A stretch of DNA of 64,000 bases from Notamacropus eugenii. Its lineage: Eukaryota; Chordata; Mammalia; Diprotodontia; Macropodidae. Positions 56,330 through 64,000 of the stretch are shown one piece after another (within the stretch, counting starts at the first letter, position 1; the number at the start of each line of letters is the position of its first letter). The translations under genes were made by a program, and so were the position numbers. The notes beneath the pieces were generated by a model. It searched no databases. It was not told the DNA's origin and saw only the letters and a program-made list of their open reading frames with translations. The stretch lies in the NCBI RefSeq assembly GCF_028372415.1, contig NC_092875.1, positions 407,603,239 through 407,667,238 on the forward strand, read 5' to 3'.

Positions 56330-56525
56330 CGAGAGTCTCTTTAATTGTGTTCAGTCTCTGGCTTCCAATAAAATATTATTTAAAAAACATGTCTTACATG
56401 ATTGAGCATATGTAACCTATATCAAATTGCTTACCATTTTAGGGAGGGAGAAAATCTGGAACTCAAAATTTAAAAAAAGGAATTTTAAAAATTGTCTTTA
56501 CATTTAGTTGGGAAAAACTATCATT
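56330..56525 (+). repeat. L1-type 3' UTR end
   Basis: 'tgtaacctatatcaaattgc', 'gggagaaaatctggaactca', then A-rich sequence. Same closing block as 53075-53255. Confidence 0.65.
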
Positions 56526-56529
56526 ATAC

Positions 56530-57800
56530 AAATTAAATCTACCACTTATCTTTCCTGAAGTGGGGAAGCATGCCATTTCTCTGGAATTGTGGATTGTCAC
56601 TGCATCAATCAGCATTCTGAAGTCTGTCAAAAATTTTACAATTGATGCTATTGTACAAACTGTTCTCATGGTTCTGCTCACTTCACATTGCATTAATTCA
56701 TGCAAATCTTTAGAGGGTTCTCCAAAACTGTCTCTTTAATCATTTTTTAAGGATCAATTCTATTCCATCTAATCCGTGTATCATAATTTGCTCATCCATT
56801 TCCCCAGTTGATGATACTCCCTTAGTTTACAGCTCTTAGCTGCTACAAATATAGTGCTGCTATAAATATTATTGTACATATGGGTTATTTTCCTCATTAT
56901 TTAGTCTCATTGGGGCATAGACTGAGTAATTATTTCACTGGGCTAATGGAAATACAGAGTTTAGTGAATTTGGGGCATAGCTGCAAATATCCTTCCAGAG
57001 TATCTGGACAAATTTATAATCGAGCAATAGTATTCTAGTGTACCTGTGTTCTTATAGCCCCTCAAACAATAATTATTTTTCATTTTTGTCAACTTTATAG
57101 TTAAGAGATGGAACCTCAAATCATTTTAATTTTCTTTGCCCAATTAGTAGTGATTTGGCTTATTTTTCATATGGTTGTTAATGGGTGTATCCCCCAGTGC
57201 TTGGAACATAGTATGTAGTTAATAAATGGTAGGTGATAGATTGACTGATTACTTTGGGATATATGCATTCATATACTTTGAACATTGATCTACTAGGATA
57301 TGGTTCTTAATCTTATAACCTTGATTAAGTTCCTTACCCATCTTGTATATGAGACCTTTATCAGAGAAATTTGTGTTAGAGATTTTCCACAGTCAAATGT
57401 TTTTTTCTATTTTAAATTTCATTGGTTTTACCGTGTACAGATTTTAAGTTATATAATCAAAATTTTGATCTTATCTTTTGTGATATTCTATCAGTTCTTT
57501 GATCATAAACTCTTCCCCTATCCATAGAAAAAAAGGTATTTTCTACTTTGCTCCTTTAATATATTTATAAATGATCTTTGATATATATGCAATATAGTCA
57601 TCTGGAGCTTATCTTGATATATTACGTGAAATGTTCATCTAAGTGTGCTGTGCTATGTTCTAGTTTTCCAGGCAGTTTTTGTTTAATAATGAGTTTTTAC
57701 AGTACTTGTTCTCTTTGTGGTTATCAAATACTTTTGTACTGAGCTTGTTCAATTGGTCAATCTTTTTGTTTTTTATGTGGTGGCAAAGTATGTTTATTAT
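56530..57800 (-). repeat. antisense L1 3' UTR and ORF2 C-terminal region
   Basis: 'tgttctcatggttctgctca', 'tccatttccccagttgatga', 'gtgctgctataaatattatt', 'gcatagctgcaaatatcctt' are antisense counterparts of the L1 end at 13400-13900. It continues into ORF2 antisense up to about 57800. Old. Confidence 0.75.
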
Positions 57801-57895
57801 TACTTCTTCATGATATAATCTGAGATTTGGTACTAGTAGTGAATACCATAGATTAAGAAGGACCTTGACAAGTTGGAGTGTACAAAGAAAGGCAA

Positions 57896-58030
57896 CTGGA
57901 AGGTGGAGCCAAGATGGTGGAGTAACAGTAAAAAGTACAGTAAGCTCCTACCAAAAAAACTCATCCAAACAGATGTAAAAATATAACAAACTAAATCCTG
58001 ATGTAGAAATAAACAACCAAAAAACACTTA
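57896..58030 (+). repeat. L1/HAL1 5'-UTR start fragment
   Basis: GGAAGGTGGAGCCAAGATGGTGGAGTAA..AG resembles the first bases of the element at 5484 (GGGAGGAGCCAAGATGGTGG). Confidence 0.55.
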
Positions 58031-58034
58031 TTAA

Positions 58035-59595
58035 GTTCCCCCCCCAAATAAACTATTCAATTTCTGGCTTCCAGATTCAGGAGACAAGGTGGATGATACC
58101 AGATCCCTCTTCAGATTGCCAAAGGGAGCATAAGTTTCTGGGAAGAAGCCAGTATGAGAGGAACTGGCAGTTTCCATCATGTCCCTATCTTTAGCTACAC
58201 TAGGGACTTCATGGAATTTTCCCTTGCATGAGATCTAGGACTCTGTTTCTACTAATGAGAGAACTCCCTCACTCTGTATTGTCTGGTATATATTCTCCTA
58301 TGTATACTTTCTCTGATTTCTGCTTTGCTATCAACTTGGAAAAATGGGCTTCTTTGCTACTTACTATTTGTGTTCATTGTAGAACTAATATCTGGTGGGA
58401 AAGAAGTCAAACCTTAGATATAAAGTTTATGGTCCTCCTTCCCTCCAATTAATGAACAGTGATCAGAAGTTCAGTTTGAAATTGAAATTCATATCCCCTA
58501 GACTACTAAGAGTTAAGAGAGCAGGTAGATATATTTCTAGCCCAATTCCCACTCTCTCTAAGGAGAGCAGTGTTCAGGCTTTTGGTTCCAACCTCTTGCT
58601 TCCCTCCTGGCAAGAATTCAAGTCTTCCTTGGAGAAGGATGGGAGGAGACCTTTGGACTCCTTTGGAGTCACACAGTGATAATTCCATGATGCATATGAG
58701 GAAGATTCCCTCACTACAATAGTTTCAAGATTCTTTCTCTGTATAGATACACTATGTGTCTGTATATCTAGTCCAAAATGGTGTAAGAAACTAGCTTGCA
58801 TCTAAATCTATTAGAATTCTAAGTTTTTCTAAATCTATTTAAATGCAATTTATATTTCTGGAAATAGATGAAGACCTTTAACTTTATAGCAACTGCCAGG
58901 AGGGCTGTTAAGATGTTAGAACAAACCACACCATGTTTTCTGAACAAATCTCTGGCTTATCTTACTGCATAAATACAAATTCTTTGAGGCCTTTTTAAAT
59001 ATCTACAAAGGTTTATGTGCTTAAGTGCACATCTTACATCAAAATATACTTTAAACACTCATTTTCAAACTCGTTATCTGTTTCAATGGATGGTTTAGTT
59101 CTCTAGTGTTATGAAAGCATTTCCTGACACCTGTGAAGTTGGTAAATATTTCCTGTTTTTGTTGTGTCTGCAGAAAACAGGAATTAACCAGTTGGAAGTG
59201 ATTATCTAACCAACTGCAGGACTGATAGACATCTCCTTAGTTCCTGGCACAAGATTCTGAGTTTCCTAATATCTGTCAAACTTTCTTTTACATTTTAAGG
59301 TCAAAGGATTGTGCTTTCTTAAGTTGACAGATGATTAAGATGTGAAAAAGGAAACTGGATTCTCAGTCAAAATGCAGTTAGGACACAAAGAACCAGATAT
59401 ACCAGACACATCTTTAAAATCTCCACTCATATCCAACTTCAAGTCTTCTGGGGCAAAATGAAACCATTCAGAAGGACGAAATAAAGCATATCATGCTGTA
59501 GAAACCACTATATACACACAGCTTTCAGTTTGCATGCTTGTAATGCTTTATTTCTGATGATCTTCAAGCAAATAAAAGGCAATCTTATTTATTGT
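58035..59595. other. unassigned intergenic sequence
   Basis: 1.5 kb with no repeat family or gene recognised. Open frames at 58228-58679 have no family resemblance. Confidence 0.35.
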
Positions 59596-59602
59596 ACTTC
59601 AG

Positions 59603-59603
<1 letters not shown>

Positions 59604-59640
<37 letters not shown>
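59604..59640. repeat. (GT)n microsatellite at the 3' end of a SINE
   Basis: About 17 GT units abutting the minus-strand SINE's 3' end at 59640. On the SINE strand the order is SINE then (AC)n. Confidence 0.92.
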
Positions 59641-59642
<2 letters not shown>

Positions 59643-59955
59643 TTGTCCTTCGTTGCCAAAGAAGAACATTTCATCAAAGAAATAATGACATGACTTGCAT
59701 TTGACTTTGTTTTTTTAAGTGAGGGAGGGCTGTGCAGGTCACCAGCTTCACTTCTCCTCCAGAGCCATCTGAATCCAGTGACCAGATATTCATCAGGATG
59801 ACTGGAGATAACCCAGGATGAGACAATTGGGATTAAGAGACTTGCCCAAGGTCACACAGCTAGTGAGTGTCAAGTGTCTGAGGTGAGATTTGAACTCTGA
59901 TCCTCCTGACTCTTGCACTGGTGCTCTGTTCACTGACCACCTAGCTGTCCATTTC
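59640..59955 (-). repeat. marsupial SINE family B, full length
   Basis: On the minus strand: tRNA/MIR-like head (GGACAGCTAGGTGGTCAGTG...CAAATCTCACCTCAGACAC...GTGTGACCTTGGGCAAGTC), then the family B body (CATCCTGGGTTATCTCCAGT...GTGACCTGCACAGCCCTCCC) and tail (GGCAACGAAGGACAAAC). This copy shows how the headless copies elsewhere are oriented. Confidence 0.85.
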
Positions 59956-59999
59956 AGAAGTACTGTTCACATCAGTCCATGACTTGAAAAAGTGAATAT

Positions 60000-60122
60000 G
60001 CATTTTTTCTTTCTTTTCCTCTTTTTCATTTTCCTTACTTCCTTCCCTTCCCCTCCCTCCCTCCCTCCTTCGTCTCTCTCTTCCCCTGTCTCTCTCTGTC
60101 TCTCCTCCTTCTTTCTTTTCAC
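60000..60122. repeat. pyrimidine-rich tract, probable decayed A-tail of the 7SL copy
   Basis: CTTTTCC, CCTCCCTCC and TCTCTGTCTCTC units. On the minus strand it is GA/AAG-rich and directly follows the 7SL 3' end. Confidence 0.6.
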
Positions 60123-60124
60123 TG

Positions 60125-60406
60125 AATCTTACAATCTCATTCAGGCAATGGCTGCTCATGGGTCCCCACTCCACCAATGATCAGTACGGATGCTTTGTTT
60201 ATGACCTGGGACATTTTGTTCCTCCTTAGGCAGCCTGGTGCACCCCTCCCCCCTGTCTCAAGTGCTCACCATGATGGTGCTGAACTTAGAGCAGGCACCC
60301 AATTGACTTTAGCCCTACTGTAGCTAAGATTTTCTTAGCCCAAGCAATCGATAAGCCTCAGCCTGCCTAGTAACGGGGATTTCGGGTACTCACCACCATG
60401 CCTGGC
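60125..60406 (-). pseudogene. full-length 7SL (SRP) RNA pseudogene
   Basis: The minus strand from 60406 aligns through both 7SL domains. Landmarks in order: GCCAGGCATGGTGG (5' end); AGGCAGGCTGAGGCT; GATTGCTTGGG; GGGTGCCTGCTCTAAGTTCA; GCACCATCATGGTGA; CACCAGGCTGCCTAAGGAGG; CCCAGGTCATAAAC; GTACTGATCATTGGTGG; GAGCAGCCATTGCCTG. It has about 282 bp against 299 in human 7SL, with one short deletion near the 3' end. The S domain is present, so it is not an Alu-like SINE. Many substitutions, and a purine-rich tail follows, so it is a retroposed pseudogene. Confidence 0.88.
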
Positions 60407-60414
60407 AAGTTCTG

Positions 60415-61335
60415 ATATAGTTTAAATATTTTACTTATTGTTTTTACAGATTAATGGGTAATTAGACAAATGAAAACGGGCTCACTTGTTTTCCCCCGCA
60501 AAACCAAGGATTTCTACAAAACACAAACTTTAACTCAGTCCAATGAATATCATTTGAAAGCCCCACAGTTCTGCAGGAGAACCACTATTTTTAAAGAAGA
60601 AATAACTGAGTTCTATTTAAATCTCCAAACAATATTATAAGGATACAATACTAGAAGGGAATGCAAGCGAGCCCTCCAGATGTGTCAGTCACACTTCCCT
60701 GCCTGTTATTTTTAGCTTTCTATTCCTGCTTTTTATTTTGGGCTTTGGCTTGCTTCCTTGGGAGCTTCCCCTCATACCTTTCTTATATAATGTGTTAAAG
60801 GCTTTTCCCTCCTCAAAGGAAATTCAAGGAATGTCGGCAAGTTTCAGGAACTCAGGCTTGCCTTGGCATCAGTGGAGTTCTTGGTTTGATAATAACTTAG
60901 GAAATCAGCACTCATGGTGAACTTTCTAGCTTTTTAACTCTGAAAGGCTACAAAAAGGAACTGAACATAGAAATAATACGGGTTTGAAACTTAGGTGGTG
61001 AAGGGATGTTTCCCTCTATTTTCCCAACCTAAGACCAACAGGAATGAAAATAGAAGAGTCGCGTGTTTGTAAAATAGCTAGCTTTAGAAAATTCTACAGA
61101 AGTCGATCTCAGTAAAAACAAACAAACAAGCAAAAACCAATATGATTGTGTAGCCCAGTTCAGCATCTGTGCACTATATTCTATGGGCAGTATTTTGTCA
61201 CGTATTGAAAATTCACTGTGTACAGAATATAGCATCATGGGTAGTTACAAGTAAATAGACCACACCTGTAAGAAGTTAGTATACTTAAATTTGATAGAGG
61301 ATGAAAAGAAATATAATGAAAACAAATTTGAATAT
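60415..61335. other. unassigned intergenic sequence
   Basis: No repeat family or gene recognised. Confidence 0.35.
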
Positions 61336-61339
61336 AAAT

Positions 61340-61705
61340 GGATTAATTTTTTTCAAATGCCATTTTGAATATCTTCACTCCCTGTCCAAAAACCTTCAGT
61401 GGCTCCCTATTGCCTACAGTATAAAGTTTAAATTCCGTAGCTTGACATTTAATGTCTTGCATAATCTGGCCCTTTTTCATCTTGATCTCTAAAATAAGCC
61501 TAGCCATGCAGCCAGATGCTTGGATTCATTGAACCCAGAAGGGTCTGTCTCTCTTAGTATCTTCCCTCATACTATTTGCTGTACATAGAATGCAGTCTTT
61601 CTCTCCACTACCTTCTACCCCTCCAAACTCCTCTCCATTTATTTAATGTCTTAGCTTTCCTCTTGTCCCATCCAGGACCATTTCATTTATAAAACTTTCC
61701 CAATG
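61340..61705 (+). repeat. L2 LINE 3' end
   Basis: 'ccaaaaaccttcagtggctc...cctattgcctacagtataaa...gtcttgcataatctggccct...tgctgtacatagaatgcag', with the diagnostic L2 order. Confidence 0.85.
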
Positions 61706-61707
61706 GG

Positions 61708-61835
61708 GCTGCTAGGTGGTGCAGTGAATAGAACACCGACCCTGGAGTCAGGAGGACCTGAGTTCAAATTTGGCCTCTGATACTTGGGCAAGTCGATTGA
61801 CCCCCATTCTCTTGCCTTCCCCTCTAAAAAAAAAA
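61708..61835 (+). repeat. short marsupial SINE with A-rich tail
   Basis: Head GGCTGCTAGGTGGTGCAGTG, CTGGAGTCAGGAGGACCTGA, then CTTGGGCAAGTCGATTGACC and an AAAAAAAAAACAAAAAG end. It lacks the RTE-type tail of family A, which suggests L1-driven copying. Confidence 0.75.
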
Positions 61836-62264
61836 CAAAAAGACAACCTTCCTCAATTACCACAGTCCTTAAGTAGGGGAGACCTTGGCTTTTGGTAATA
61901 GCTGGACATCAATCAAGCCTGGTACATAAAGGGGAATGATCCTGCTTGGATACATTTTTATGATGACATTAATGTGAAACTTACTAAAGTGCTGATCATG
62001 ACTTTCTTATGAGGTTCATAGACCTCTACCATGGTGTGAAAATAAATTGGGACAAAGCAAAATTATTAAATGTATTGACTTATACAACAAACCTTACAAC
62101 TAATTGCATCTTTAACAAAAATTTATGTAATAAATCTGTCTCTTGTTGCAATAATTTGGTTTATGTCATTTAGTATGAAGTCCACAAGATTCTTACATAT
62201 TCTTTCATTCTTCATCATAAAAGTACACTTTAATCGCTTTGGATATTAAGCATATCTTTGAAGT

Positions 62265-63415
62265 CAAGTCAACAAAAATGTATTAAATACCAACTATGTG
62301 CTAGACATTGTGCTAAGCGCTGGAGATAGAAGGAAAAGCAAAAATATTCCATCCTTTCAAAGAGTTCACAATCTCATTGGAGAATATGAGAACAATTATG
62401 TACAAATGAGATATAGACAGGATATATTGGAGATTGTCTCAGAGGGAAGACGCTAGAATTAAGGGGAATGGGGAAAGACTTCTTGCAGAAGGTGGAATTT
62501 TTGCTGGGATTTGAAGGAAGCCAAGGAAACCAGGTGGCAAAAGGTGAGGAAGGAAAACATTCCAGCCAGAAAACACATACAGTCAGGAGATGGAGTATAT
62601 TGTGTGAGAAACAGCAAGGAGGCAAGTGTCACTGGTTCATAGAGTATTTGGAGGGAAGTAGAGTATAAGAATACTGGATCCAAATTATGTATGGCTTTGA
62701 AAGCCAAAGAGCGGACTTTATATTTGATCTTGGGGGCAAAAGGAAGCCACTGGAATTTACTGACTAGGAAAGTGACATATTCAGACTTAGACTTTAGGAA
62801 AATCACTTTGATATCTAAGTAGAAGATGGACTGGAGGGATGAGAGACTTGAGGTAGGGAGACCAACCAGCAGACTGCTGCAATAGCACAGACATAAGGTG
62901 AAGAGGGCCTGCTCTAGGGTGGTGGCAGTGTCAGAAGAGAGAGTAGGGTACAGTCAAGAGATGTTACAAACAACAGACCTTGGTAACAGATTGGATTGTT
63001 GTGCTGTGTTGTTGTGTTTGTCCTTCATTCTCAAAGAGGACCATGACATCAAGATGATGACATGACTTACAGTTGACTTTGATTTGAGTGAGGGAGGGCT
63101 GTGCAAGGTCACCAACCTCACTTTCTTCTCCTGAGCCATCTGGGATCAGGATGACTGGAGATGGCCCAGGATGCAATGGGAGACCCTGGCCCTTTCAGAC
63201 TAAGTTCTTATCACAATCTTACTTTGTAAGTAAGGCTTCTTTAGGGGAGTCGAGAAAGAGTGCGGAGTAGGGTATGATGCCTAGGTTGCAAACATGGGTG
63301 ACTGAGAGGATTGTGGTACTGTTCACAGTAATAAGGAAGCTAGGGAGAGGGGAGAATTTGAGAGAAAAGATAAAGACTTCAGTTTTGAAGATGGTGAGTT
63401 TAAGATGTCTACATG
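62265..63415 (+). repeat. interspersed repeat family E, long copy split by a SINE
   Basis: 62265-62985 ('ctagacattgtgctaagcgc', 'gggaaagacttcttgcagaa', 'gaacattccagcc'-like block, 'gggcaaaaggaagccactgg', 'gaccaaccagcagactgctg', 'agggtggtggcagtgtcaga') continues at 63235-63415 ('ttcagttttgaagatggtga', 'gtttaagatgtc') after an inserted SINE. Confidence 0.7.
63005..63232 (-). repeat. marsupial SINE family B/C variant nested in family E
   Basis: 'tttgtccttcattctcaaagaggaccatgacatc...gagggagggctgtgcaaggt...gatgactggagatggcccag'. Confidence 0.75.
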
Positions 63416-63505
63416 GCTAGTAAGTGCCTGAGGCTGGATTTGAACTAAGGAAGATGAGTCTTCCAGATTCCAGGCCTAGCACTCTAGCCACCTAGAGGAG
63501 TTTAA
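63410..63505 (-). repeat. MIR/SINE head fragment
   Basis: 'ctagtaagtgcctgaggctg...ccaggcctagcactctagcc'. Confidence 0.65.
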
Positions 63506-63689
63506 ATGTATTTGCTGAATTGAATAGAACCTTTCTCTTTCCCATGTTGCCAAGGCTCTGGCCTTCCAGACAAATTTCTTCATCCTCGGACCTTTCTTTT
63601 GCAGAGGGTCCATTTAATTTCGGTACTGCACATTCCAGGATCCCTTTTCCTTGACTTCTCCCTATCACTGATTAATTACACTCTCAGTA

Positions 63690-63800
63690 GTTTTAATTTT
63701 TTTAAATTTTAATTAATTAATTAATTTTTAGTTCACAATATCCAGTTCCACAAGCTTTTGAGTTTTACCTTTTCTCCCCTTTCCTTCCCTCCCCTCCCAC
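63690..63800 (-). repeat. antisense L1-type 3' UTR end
   Basis: (TTAA)n with 'ccacaagcttttgagtttta' and CTCCCCTTTCC units, the reverse complement of the closing block at 8160-8225. Confidence 0.55.
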
Positions 63801-64000
63801 CTGTAATTTTATAAATGTTATTTTCTGGTCCCCTTCCCCAGGTTAGAGTATAAACTTCAGGAGGTCAGGTGGAATGGAAAGAGGACTGATTTTAAAACTA
63901 GGAAATGTTTTAACCCCAGCTCTGATACACACTGGCTGATCCAGGCAGGGGGGACCTTGGAAGCTTTCTAGTTAGTTTATAGATAGGTCAGTGACTGGAC

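Noticed and set aside
60360-60406. Alu-like wording on the minus strand (GGCATGGTGG...AGGCTGAGG)
   Set aside because: The match continues through the 7SL S domain, which Alu lacks, so this is a 7SL pseudogene and not evidence of a primate sequence.

Overview
This window is vertebrate nuclear DNA from a marsupial mammal. It is AT-rich, gene-poor and packed with retroposons. The marsupial call rests on the repeats: a HAL1/L1 lineage, a BovB-like RTE LINE together with SINEs that share its 3' tail, a second family of SINEs ending in a 'gaagaccatgcc' type module, and very many MIR, L2 and CR1/L3 copies. I see no Alu, B1 or other placental-specific SINE. I cannot name the species.

One protein-coding gene is supported: ESM1 (endocan), plus strand, three coding exons at 40762-41068, 45793-45939 and 50500-50600. 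Together they encode 184 residues: a signal peptide, 18 cysteines, a Phe-Phe pair and the Ser-Gly glycosaminoglycan attachment site. A TATA box at 40617 sits in a CpG-rich promoter and exon 1 region. The 3' UTR runs to a polyadenylation signal at about 52100.

Layout: 1-1350 is an antisense L1 ORF1 relic and 1450-2445 a CR1/L3 relic. 5484-8333 is a nearly intact ORF1-only (HAL1-like) retrotransposon with a perfect 16 bp target-site duplication and a probable 3' transduction. 10554-10848 is a full-length 7SL-derived copy. 13168-14184 is a young 5'-truncated L1 with a 15 bp duplication, followed by a large GA-rich array. 17400-19330 is a BovB-like RTE. 20255-21175 is an L2 with reverse transcriptase motifs. 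21-32 kb is a mosaic of MIR, SINE, CR1 and L2. 32280-33100 is a second RTE-like reverse transcriptase relic. 33.5-38.2 kb holds antisense L1 and L2 relics with nested SINEs. 40.5-52.1 kb is ESM1. 52.1-64 kb is again repeats, including a full-length minus-strand 7SL copy at 60125-60406.

I found no CRISPR array, operon, virus-like locus or other undescribed gene system. The most unusual signal is a set of three 7SL RNA-derived sequences. Two of them share derived bases and a common non-7SL tail, which hints at an amplified 7SL-derived retroposon rather than independent pseudogenes. All repeat boundaries were judged by eye and are approximate unless a target-site duplication is quoted.
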